Positions 26,448-33,602 of a DNA stretch of 64,000 nt are shown piece by piece. The notes beneath the pieces are model-generated. The model was given only the letters and a program-made list of their open reading frames with translations, did not search any database and was not told the origin of the DNA. Every line of letters starts with the position of its first letter. The first letter of the stretch is position 1. The position numbers were made by a program, and so were the translations under genes. Where the stretch lies: positions 4,340 to 68,339 of the forward strand of contig DATAKK010000014.1 in the NCBI GenBank assembly GCA_036261615.1, given 5' to 3'. Source of the DNA: JAJYQH01 sp036261615. Its GTDB lineage: Bacteria; Actinomycetota; Actinomycetes; Propionibacteriales; Propionibacteriaceae.

Positions 26448-27180
26448 CAGGGCTCGTCCCCGCACCCGGGACGGGCCGTCCCACCCGCCGCCGCGGCGGG
26501 CGAGGAGCGGGCACCGCGTCGGTCGGCGTCCCCGCGGGCGAGGCCCCGGACGCCTCACGCTCCTGCTCGGTGTAGCCGACGTCGGCCATCGGTGCGCCCG
26601 CCGCATGGGCCGCCCGCAGCCGTCCGACCACGGCCGAGGTGGCCGCCATCGCGGGAGCCGCGGCGGCCCTGGTGTAGGTCACGGACCGGTTCGCGGGCAC
26701 TCCGAGGCTGGTGCCCACCTCGATCGCGTCCTGGTCGGCGCCCAGGTAGAGGAACTCCCACGCATAGGTGCGGGTCTGCTGCTCGATCAGGGCCCTGATC
26801 GCGGCGTGGGTCCATTCCTGGGACGCGTTCTCGTAGCCGTCGGTCATGATGCCGACGATCACCGTGCCCGGCCGTTCGGCCTCGAGCATGCCGGCGAGGT
26901 GCCGGCCGGCGTCGGTGACCAGCCGGCCGATGGCGTCGAGCAGGGCCGTGCGGCCCCGGGGCTGGAGGACGAGGCCGGGCACCTCGGCGATCGGCAGGTC
27001 GCTGTAGACCAGCTCGTAGCGGTCGTCGAACTGGGCGAGGGTGACGCGGCAGTCGCCCGGTTGGTGCCGCTGTTCGGCGAGGAACGCGTCGAATCCCCCG
27101 ATCGTGTCGTCTCGGATCGACTGCATGGAGCCCGAGCGGTCGAGCAGGAAGTACAGGTGGGTGAGGTTCGGGTTGGTCAT
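26425..27180 (-). CDS. von Willebrand factor A domain protein
   Basis: This 251-residue cytoplasmic protein has a VWA domain at about 1-200 with an intact metal-ion-dependent adhesion site: DRSGSM (14-19), the Thr in GRTALLDAI (about 76-84) and Asp in GIMTDGYENA (about 109-118). The last 50 residues are Pro/Arg-rich and probably flexible. Similar proteins act with ATPases or regulators in stress pathways, but the role here is unknown. AGGAG precedes the ATG, 20 bases after the small helical protein gene, with which it appears to form an operon. Confidence 0.82.
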   Translation of the reverse strand: MTNPNLTHLYFLLDRSGSMQSIRDDTIGGFDAFLAEQRHQPGDCRVTLAQFDDRYELVYSDLPIAEVPGLVLQPRGRTALLDAIGRLVTDAGRHLAGMLEAERPGTVIVGIMTDGYENASQEWTHAAIRALIEQQTRTYAWEFLYLGADQDAIEVGTSLGVPANRSVTYTRAAAAPAMAATSAVVGRLRAAHAAGAPMADVGYTEQEREASGASPAGTPTDAVPAPRPPRRRVGRPVPGAGTSPVSQDRRG

Positions 27181-27200
27181 GGTGCTTCTCCTGGCTGGGT

Positions 27201-27599
27201 TCAGGTGTCGCGGCGGCGGCGGAACCTGAGGGGTGCGGCCGCCTGCTCCGGCGGCGTCGGTGCGGGGCGCCCGAGTTCGGCGTCATAGCGGGCCCGCTCG
27301 ACCGACGCCCTGGTGACCCGGCCCTCGGGGGTCGCGTAGGGCATGAGTCGGGACGTGCGGGCCAGTCTGGGGCCGACCGCGTTCTCGGAGAGGTTGGCCA
27401 GCTGGCCGGCCTGGCGCAGGGACGTGCCCTCCTCGAGCACCGCGGCCGCCATCGCCTCGTCGATGGCGCGGGTGAGTCGTTCCTGGGCCTCGGTGATGAG
27501 GGGAAGAGCGTCGCTGACGGAGTCGGCCGCGGCGGCGCTCTCCAGTGCGGAGGCCGCGTCGCGAATCAGGGCGTCGAGTTCGGGTCGTCCGGTTCCCAT
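27201..27599 (-). CDS. Small putative helix-turn-helix protein paired with the VWA gene
   Basis: This 132-residue protein is unrecognised as a family. Residues 1-55 are helical and acidic. Residues about 56-90 look like a helix-turn-helix (SLRQAGQLANLSENAVGPRL) followed by a turn and a wing-like segment (ATPEGRVTRASV). The C-terminus is Arg-rich (RFRRRRDT). The gene start lies 34 bases inside the 3' end of the upstream SRPBCC gene and has its own promoter-like sequence, with no ribosome site, so a leaderless mRNA is likely. I infer a DNA-binding partner or regulator for the VWA protein. Confidence 0.65.
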   Translation of the reverse strand: MGTGRPELDALIRDAASALESAAAADSVSDALPLITEAQERLTRAIDEAMAAAVLEEGTSLRQAGQLANLSENAVGPRLARTSRLMPYATPEGRVTRASVERARYDAELGRPAPTPPEQAAAPLRFRRRRDT

Positions 27600-28381
27600 G
27601 CAGACGAGTGTACGCAGTTACTGCGGTTCCGCAATAGTTGGGGGGATGCTCCGGAAGCGCGCTCCGCCCGGTCCCGGACGCCGAGGAGCATCCGTCGCTC
27701 CATGACGAAACCGACAGGCTCGACGAGCCTCCACAGGAGGCGCTGGGACGACGGGTGGGCGTTGCGCTGCCTGCTGATCAGCCGCGTCGCGCGCCCGTCG
27801 TCGACCCCGGTCAGCAGCCACTGCCAGGTGGCGCCGGGACCCTCCCTCACCGGCGTTGGCACCGTCCGCCCGGTCGACGGGTCGACGCTCACGAGCACCA
27901 TCGACCGCCCGGGATCGAGGGCGACCACGCCGAAGCTCGGGGAGCCGGGCCGGCCCAGCCGGACGACATCACCCACGGCGAGGTGCTGGTGCTCGGGGAG
28001 GATGGCGTCCGCGCTGTGGATGTCGAGCCCGACGAGGTTCTCGAGGGCGTCGTAGCTGTACAGCCCGCCCCGGCCCTGGCCGATCTGGGCGAGCCAGGGC
28101 CACACCGCGGCCGGAGGAGCGGCGATGGTCACCGCCCTGGTCGACACGAGCACGGGGTCGGGCACCAACTCGTCGCCGGGCATCGATGCCCGCGCCTCCT
28201 CCGGGCTGGTGCCCCAGGCGTTGTAGCGCCGCCGCAGCAGCGGCGAGGCGACGAGGGTGGCAGCCACGGCCGCGCCACCCACCACCGCGTCGGCCCTCCC
28301 CTGCCGCACCCGGCGCCCCCAGCCGAGGACGTCGCGCCCCAGTCTCCCCCTCAACCCGGCTTCCGCGGTCCTCGTGCTCAC
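27566..28381 (-). CDS. SRPBCC (START/polyketide cyclase-like) family protein
   Basis: This 271-residue protein has an N-terminal hydrophobic segment near residues 30-45 (VVGGAAVAATLVASPLL), then an SRPBCC ligand-binding domain starting with the typical APPAAVWPWLAQIGQGRGGL motif near residue 100. Later helices end near residue 250. Such domains bind hydrophobic ligands; the ligand is unknown. The GTG start follows a G-rich ribosome-site-like run; a GTG three codons earlier is possible. Its 3' end contains the promoter of the next gene. Confidence 0.75.
   Translation of the reverse strand: MSTRTAEAGLRGRLGRDVLGWGRRVRQGRADAVVGGAAVAATLVASPLLRRRYNAWGTSPEEARASMPGDELVPDPVLVSTRAVTIAAPPAAVWPWLAQIGQGRGGLYSYDALENLVGLDIHSADAILPEHQHLAVGDVVRLGRPGSPSFGVVALDPGRSMVLVSVDPSTGRTVPTPVREGPGATWQWLLTGVDDGRATRLISRQRNAHPSSQRLLWRLVEPVGFVMERRMLLGVRDRAERASGASPQLLRNRSNCVHSSAWEPDDPNSTP
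27607..27634 (-). promoter_or_regulatory. Leaderless promoter with dyads for the helix-turn-helix/VWA genes
   Basis: On the minus strand, TTGCGG (plus coordinates 27629-27634) and TACACT (27607-27612) are separated by 16 bases. TACACT ends seven bases before the ATG at 27599. The spacer region holds two short dyads, GCGGAACCGC and GCAGTAACTGC, which could bind a repressor. The element lies within the last codons of the SRPBCC gene. Confidence 0.55.
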
Positions 28382-28403
28382 GACCCCCACCCCCGCCTCG
28401 ATG

Positions 28404-28985
28404 CTAGGACTGGGTGGGCACAGATGAGCGGCGAACGGCGTAGCGCAGGAAGACGCTTCCGGAGGCGAACCGTCGCTCGTCGACGAGCGAGAGGTCGAGA
28501 CGCAGGCCCTCGGGCAGGAAACGGGTGCCGGCGCCGACGACGACCGGCACCTGGACGACCGTGATCTCGTCGACCAGCCCGGCCCGCAGGAGCGGCGCCG
28601 CCAGTGTCGGGCCGCCGACCTCCACGTCGGCGTCGGCGGCGTCCACGAGCGCGCGGACGCCGACGGGCTCCAGCCGCCGCACCAGCCGGGCGCGGGGGGC
28701 GTCGAGCCCGGGCATCGACGCCGACACCACAACCTTGTCGATGCCCCGCCAGATCGGCACGTACTCGAGGATGTAGTCGGGCATGCCGGTGAGGGCGGCC
28801 TCGTCGTCCCAGACCCGCATGGTCTCCCACATCCGACGGCCGAACAGGTAGGTGCCGACCCTGCTCTGCACGTCGTTGACGAACCTGCTGGTCTCCGGAT
28901 CGGGCGCGGTCCAGTCGATGCGGCCGTCACCGTCGGTGACGAACCCGTCGAGCGACGCCGACAACCCGTACACGAGCTTTCCCAT
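28404..28985 (-). CDS. Dihydrofolate reductase-like (RibD C-terminal) family protein
   Basis: This 193-residue protein has the short-form DHFR/RibD-C fold: LVYGLSASLDGFVTDGDG at the start, YLFGRRMWETM (about 46-56) for nucleotide binding, and the EVGGPTLAAPLLRAGLVDEI segment near 120-140. Such proteins are NADPH-binding reductases of unknown substrate and are not the essential folate enzyme. GATACT ends five bases before the ATG, suggesting a leaderless mRNA. It is followed after 22 bases by the SRPBCC gene. Confidence 0.85.
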   Translation of the reverse strand: MGKLVYGLSASLDGFVTDGDGRIDWTAPDPETSRFVNDVQSRVGTYLFGRRMWETMRVWDDEAALTGMPDYILEYVPIWRGIDKVVVSASMPGLDAPRARLVRRLEPVGVRALVDAADADVEVGGPTLAAPLLRAGLVDEITVVQVPVVVGAGTRFLPEGLRLDLSLVDERRFASGSVFLRYAVRRSSVPTQS

Positions 28986-29032
28986 GGCCCAGTATCGCCT
29001 CGCGCCGGCCCACCGAGGCGTCCCGGGACGCG

Positions 29033-29521
29033 TCAGAGCTTGTAACCGATGGCCCGCAGCAGCGCCCGGCGCTCGGCGACGTCGCCCTCGGTCTCCACGC
29101 CGAGCGGCGGCTCCCCGTCGATGACGCCGACCACGCCCCGACCGCGGGGGGTGACCGCGACGAGGACGTCGACCGGGTTGGCCGTCGCGCAGAAGACCGT
29201 GCACACCTCGGCTACCGCCTTCACCGGGTTGAGCACGTTGAGCGGGAACCCCTCGCGGAGGACGATGACGAACGTGTGGCCGGCCCCGATGGCCGAGGCG
29301 TTGCGGGTGGCGATCTCGACGAGGTCCTCGTCGTTGCCCGAGTGACGCACCAGCCGCGGGCCCGACGCCTCGCAGAAGGCGACACCGAACCGTAGCGACG
29401 GCCCGACCCCCACGAGCGCCTCGTGCAGGTCGTCGACCGTCTTGATGAAGTGCGCCTGGCCGATCACGACGTTCACGTCGTCCGGCTTGTCGATCGTCAC
29501 CACGTCCCATGCCAGCGTCAT
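29033..29521 (-). CDS. Adenosine-specific kinase family protein
   Basis: This protein of about 162 residues closely matches the small adenosine-specific kinase family first described in archaea. Conserved segments are VIGQAHFIKTVDDLHEAL, FCEASGPRLVRHSGNDEDLV, IGAGHTFVIVLREGFPLNVL and VCTVFCATANPVDVL. It is thought to bind adenosine/AMP; physiological role in bacteria is unclear. I chose the ATG at MTLAWD because GGAAG lies nine bases before it; ATGs three and six codons upstream are alternatives. Confidence 0.85.
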   Translation of the reverse strand: MTLAWDVVTIDKPDDVNVVIGQAHFIKTVDDLHEALVGVGPSLRFGVAFCEASGPRLVRHSGNDEDLVEIATRNASAIGAGHTFVIVLREGFPLNVLNPVKAVAEVCTVFCATANPVDVLVAVTPRGRGVVGVIDGEPPLGVETEGDVAERRALLRAIGYKL

Positions 29522-29568
29522 CTCGGTCATCTTCCACATGGTGGCACCGACCGCGCCCTGCCGAGCCG

Positions 29569-31194
29569 CTAACCCGAGGAGATGTCACGCAACCGGAAAC
29601 CCAGAGCGCCCACCACGACCAGACCCGCAGCGAGCCCGGTCATGACCAGGGCGCCGGTGGCGCGCCACGGCTCGGCCGGCACCATCGCGAGATGCGTGAA
29701 GGGTGAGAGGTCGAGGGCCCAGGGTGGCCACTCGAGGGCCGGCCCCAGCAGGTAGAGGACGAAGCCGGCCGGCGCGAGCGTCGTCGGCACCGCGACGGTG
29801 AGTCGTGGCAGCAACCCGAACAGCGCCACCGACAACCCTCCGACGAGCGCCACGACGGGGAGGGTGTTGAGGCTCGACCTCAGCGTGTCCGACAGGGTGA
29901 GGGCGCTCGAGCCCGCCAGCCGCGCGCCCGCCCACATCGAGATCCCGACGACCGCGGTGAGACCCAGGGCACCGGCCGCGGACAGGAGCACGTGGCCGCC
30001 GAGCCAGCGCAGCCGCCCGACGGGCCGGGCCAGCACGGCGTCCAGCCTGCCGCTCTCCTCCTCGGTGCGCGCGACCCCCACCCGGAAGGCGAGGTGGACG
30101 CCGATCGCCAGGCAGAACGCGAAGGCGAGGAAGCCGACGAACCCCTTGATGGTGAGGGCCTCGTCCAGGCCCATGGTCGCGAGGATCTGCTGGTAGCCCT
30201 CGTCCCCGGCGATCCAGTCGATCATCGTGCCCACGAGGGCGCCCATCACCGCGGCGAAGGCCGCGAGCCCGGCAGCCCACCCGATCAGGGCGCCCCGGCC
30301 GGTGCGCCAGGCGAACGCCAGCGGGCTGGACAACAGCCGCAGCCGCGATCGCCCCGAGGATTCCCGCGCGAGCAGTGCTCCTCCGCTGTCCCGCTCCGCT
30401 CGCAGGCGGACGCCGACGAGCCCCAACACCGTCGGGACCACGACGATCGGGATCAGCACCGCCGGATCGTCCGAGCCGAAAGGACCCAGCTCGTCCACCC
30501 ACCCCATCGGGGTGAGCCACCTCAGCCAGAGGCGGGAATCGGCGCTGCTGCCTGCCATCCGGACGACGTAGGCGGCCCCCAGCAGCCCCATTCCGACTGC
30601 CACCACCCGGCGGCGCACGTCGACGAGTTGAGCGACCACCGCCGTCGCCGCCGAGAAGGTGCATCCCACGGCCGCGAGGCCGATCCCGAAGAGCGCGGCC
30701 CCCCGCCATGACTGCCCGGACAGGCCCAGCGCCACCGCCGCGGCAAGTCCGACGAGGAGCGACTCGGCGGCCACCACGGCCACGACCACGGCGGACACGG
30801 CCGGCGCGCGCACCGGGGCGGCCAGCACGAGGTCGGCCCGGTCGACGTCCTCCTCCCCGCGCAGCAGGCGCCCCGTGGTGACCACCGCCCAGACGGCGAG
30901 CACGATCTGCATGAGCCACCCGGCGTCCCAGACGGTGAACCCGCCCGCGCTGTCGAGCGCCGCGGGCACCCCGTTGAGCAGGCGGACCGCCGGATTGTCC
31001 TTGAAGACCTCGAACTGCACGGGCGAGACCCCGTCGGGGTACGCGGTGCGGTAACTGGCGACCTCCAGGGCGATGTAGCCCACCACCACCAGGGCGAGGA
31101 GGGCGCTCGTCCGCCGGGTCAGCCGGACGTACAACCGAAGGACGGCGCCCAGGCCCTCGCCGGGCGACGAACGTCGGTGCGCGCGGAGCGTCAT
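29569..31194 (-). CDS. ABC-2 type exporter permease
   Basis: This 541-residue membrane protein has about twelve helices in two similar halves (first helix LLALVVVGYIALEV near 33-46, second half from about 280). The loops carry LRGEEDVDRADLVLAAPV and RTEEESGRLDAVLARPV, equivalent conserved loops at equal positions in each half, so this is an internally duplicated permease. Its ATG overlaps the stop of the ATPase gene (ATGA). Such pairs export antibiotics, lipids or peptides; the substrate is unknown. Confidence 0.88.
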   Translation of the reverse strand: MTLRAHRRSSPGEGLGAVLRLYVRLTRRTSALLALVVVGYIALEVASYRTAYPDGVSPVQFEVFKDNPAVRLLNGVPAALDSAGGFTVWDAGWLMQIVLAVWAVVTTGRLLRGEEDVDRADLVLAAPVRAPAVSAVVVAVVAAESLLVGLAAAVALGLSGQSWRGAALFGIGLAAVGCTFSAATAVVAQLVDVRRRVVAVGMGLLGAAYVVRMAGSSADSRLWLRWLTPMGWVDELGPFGSDDPAVLIPIVVVPTVLGLVGVRLRAERDSGGALLARESSGRSRLRLLSSPLAFAWRTGRGALIGWAAGLAAFAAVMGALVGTMIDWIAGDEGYQQILATMGLDEALTIKGFVGFLAFAFCLAIGVHLAFRVGVARTEEESGRLDAVLARPVGRLRWLGGHVLLSAAGALGLTAVVGISMWAGARLAGSSALTLSDTLRSSLNTLPVVALVGGLSVALFGLLPRLTVAVPTTLAPAGFVLYLLGPALEWPPWALDLSPFTHLAMVPAEPWRATGALVMTGLAAGLVVVGALGFRLRDISSG

Positions 31195-32147
31195 CGGACG
31201 GGGTCCCGGCTCTGGGCCTGCCCGCGATCCAGCCGCCCGTGCGCCGCCGCCACGGCCCGACGTTGCGTACTCCGGGTGTCGTAATAGGTGAGGAAGATCT
31301 GCTCGAGGCTCGGGGCGCGGCTGTGGAGGCGGCGGACGCCGGCGGCGGCGAGACGCCTCAGCACCTCCGCCGGTTCGCCGGTCACCGACAACCGCACCCC
31401 TCCACGCATCGGCTCGACGGCGACGACCTCGGGCAGGTCGTCGAAGGACGGCGTCACCCCGACCAGTTCGGCCTCGAAGATCGTCGTGCTCAGGGCCCGC
31501 AGGTCGCTGAGGGTCGCCACCTCCACGAGCCGCCCCGCGCGCAGGATCGCGACCCGGTCGCACAGATCCTCGACCTCGTCCAGCAGGTGCGAGGAGAGGA
31601 AGACGGTCCTCCCGTCGGCGGCCGTCTCCCGGACCAGCGCCTGGAACTCGGCCTCCATGAGGGGATCCAGCCCCGCCGTCGGCTCGTCCAGCAGGAGGAT
31701 GCGGGCGTGGCCCATGAACGCGGCCACCAGCGCGACCTTCTGCCGGTTCCCCTTCGAATAGGCGCGCACCCGCCTCGAGAGGTCGAGATCGAAACGGTCG
31801 AGCTCGTCCCGGTACGTCTCGTCGACGCCGCCGGCCATGGCGCCGAGCAACTCGAGGGTCTCCAGACCCGTGAGTTGGGGCCACAGGGCCACATCGCCCG
31901 GCACGTAGCCGACGAGGCGGTGCGCGCCCAGCACGTCGGCGATCGGGACGCCGCCCAGCCACCCCGTCCCGGAAGTCGGCCTGATGATGCCGAGGAGCAG
32001 CCGGATGGTCGTGGACTTCCCGGCGCCGTTGGGGCCGAGGAACCCGAAGATCTCCCCCTCGGCGACGTCGAGGGTGAGGTCCTCGAGGGCCGTCGTCGGG
32101 CCGAAACGCTTCCCGAGGTGCTGCGTGCGGATGGCCGCGGGCGTCAT
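31191..32147 (-). CDS. ABC-2 type exporter ATPase
   Basis: This 318-residue ATPase has Walker A GPNGAGKSTT (about 38-47), Walker B ILLLDEPTAGLD and switch His in FLSSHLLDEVEDL. The signature is the degenerate YSKGNRQKVAL rather than LSGGQ, as often seen in this subgroup. The C-terminal 90 residues are the extra domain of drug-exporter ATPases. GGGAGG lies just before the chosen ATG; a GTG four codons upstream is possible. It is coupled to the permease gene and divergent from the MFS gene. Confidence 0.9.
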   Translation of the reverse strand: MTPAAIRTQHLGKRFGPTTALEDLTLDVAEGEIFGFLGPNGAGKSTTIRLLLGIIRPTSGTGWLGGVPIADVLGAHRLVGYVPGDVALWPQLTGLETLELLGAMAGGVDETYRDELDRFDLDLSRRVRAYSKGNRQKVALVAAFMGHARILLLDEPTAGLDPLMEAEFQALVRETAADGRTVFLSSHLLDEVEDLCDRVAILRAGRLVEVATLSDLRALSTTIFEAELVGVTPSFDDLPEVVAVEPMRGGVRLSVTGEPAEVLRRLAAAGVRRLHSRAPSLEQIFLTYYDTRSTQRRAVAAAHGRLDRGQAQSRDPVR

Positions 32148-32278
32148 GACGCCTCCCACGGGCGAGGCCGCGGGGGGAGTCCTCGCCGCCGCCCATCTTC
32201 ATGCTAGGGGCCGCCGCCGGGCGTCGTCCTCGGATCGGCCGACGCCCCCGGGCGCCTGCGGAGGAACCCGCCCGCTCC

Positions 32279-32290
32279 TAGCCTGGAGTC
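32279..32290 (+). promoter_or_regulatory. Leaderless -10 element for the MFS gene
   Basis: TAGCCT (32279-32284) is followed by six bases and the GTG start at 32291. The six bases contain GGAG, which is too close to act as a normal ribosome site, so a leaderless start is the better reading. Confidence 0.45.
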
Positions 32291-33568
32291 GTGCCGGGGA
32301 TGCGCGAGCTCCTGCGCCGGAGCGGGTTCCGGCGCCTGCTCGCGGTGCGGATGGCGACCCAGTTCGCCGACGGCGCCTTCGAGGGGTCGCTCGCCATCCT
32401 CTTCTTCTTCTCCCCCGAACGGGCCCGGACGCCGGGCGGCATCGCGCTCGCCTTCGCGGTGCTCACCCTCCCGTTCACCCTGGTCGGCCCGTGGGCCGGC
32501 GTCCCGCTCGACCGCTGGTCGCGCCGCGACACCCTCGTGCTCGGCTCCGTCGTGCGGGGCACGCTGGTGGCCGGCGCGGCGCTTCTCCTCACGACCGGTC
32601 GCGCCGACCTTTCCCTGTATGCCGTGGCCCTCGCGGTGGTGAGCGTCAACCGATTCCTCCTGTCGGCGATCTCGGCGGGGCTGCCCCACGTCGTGTCGGA
32701 CGCCGCGCTGGTCACCGCCAATGCCCTCGCGCCGACCCTGGGTACGGTCGCGTCCACCCTCGGCGCCGCGGGCGCGTACGCGGGGATCGCCGCGGGCGCG
32801 CCCCCGTCGGTCGTCCTCGCCGGGGTCGCCGTCGTCCTGGTCGGCACCGCCGCCGTGTCGCTCACCCTCGGACGTGGTGAGCTCGGCCCCGATCCCGGGG
32901 AGCGGGAGGCCGCGCGACAGGCGCGGCCGCTGCGCGGGGTCACCCGCGACATGGTGAGCGGTCTCGCGTACCTGCGCGGCCGGCTGTCGGCCGCGACGGC
33001 CCTGGCCGCGATGACAGCGCATCGGCTGTTCTTCGGCGCGGCGACCCTGGCGACGATCCTCATCCTGCGCGGCCGCTTCGGCGCCGACAGCGACGGGTTG
33101 AGCGCGGGGGCCGAGGTGGTGGCCGCCCTCAGTGCCGGCCTGGTCGCCGCCGCGCTGACCACGCCCGGTTGGGTGCGGCGCAGCAACCCGACCGTCGTCG
33201 GCGGCACGGCCCTCGTCGGCATGGGCCTCGCCCTCGTCGCCCTGGTCGTCGGCCTCGGCCCGTGGCAACTGGGGCTGGTGGCCGTCGTCGTGGGCTGGGG
33301 CGGCCAGTCGCTCAAGATCTGCGTCGACACGATCGTGCAGCGCAACGTCGCCGACGGCTACCGGGGGCGGGTGTTCAGCATCTACGACGTGCTGTTCAAC
33401 CTCGCGTTCCTCGTCGCGATGGCCCTGCTCGCGCCGTTCCTGCCTGCGGACGGCTACTCGGCCGTCCTGTTCGCCGTGCTGGCGGCCGGATACCTCGCGG
33501 CGGCCGCGGGCTACCTCCGGTCGTCGTGGCAGCCCACCGGCGCCGGGGAGGCCGCATCACCGTTGTGA
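32291..33568 (+). CDS. Major facilitator superfamily transporter
   Basis: This 425-residue membrane protein has about twelve helices in two halves, with a cytoplasmic loop near residues 195-220 (GPDPGEREAARQARPLRG). The motif between helices 2 and 3 is GVPLDRWSRRDTLVLG, a variant of the family's G-x-x-x-D-R-x-x-R-R. RVFSIYDVLFNLAFLVAM in the second half resembles MFS exporters of the EntS type. The substrate is unknown. It is divergent from the ABC-2 exporter and convergent with glgX. Confidence 0.85.
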   Translation: MPGMRELLRRSGFRRLLAVRMATQFADGAFEGSLAILFFFSPERARTPGGIALAFAVLTLPFTLVGPWAGVPLDRWSRRDTLVLGSVVRGTLVAGAALLLTTGRADLSLYAVALAVVSVNRFLLSAISAGLPHVVSDAALVTANALAPTLGTVASTLGAAGAYAGIAAGAPPSVVLAGVAVVLVGTAAVSLTLGRGELGPDPGEREAARQARPLRGVTRDMVSGLAYLRGRLSAATALAAMTAHRLFFGAATLATILILRGRFGADSDGLSAGAEVVAALSAGLVAAALTTPGWVRRSNPTVVGGTALVGMGLALVALVVGLGPWQLGLVAVVVGWGGQSLKICVDTIVQRNVADGYRGRVFSIYDVLFNLAFLVAMALLAPFLPADGYSAVLFAVLAAGYLAAAAGYLRSSWQPTGAGEAASPL

Positions 33569-33578
33569 CGGGGCGATG

Positions 33579-33595
33579 CGGCGTCCCGGACGCCG
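33579..33595. terminator. Short hairpin between MFS and glgX genes
   Basis: CGGCGTC-CCG-GACGCCG forms a seven-base perfect stem in the 34-base gap between two convergent stop codons. Confidence 0.5.
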
Positions 33596-33602
33596 GGCAG
33601 GC

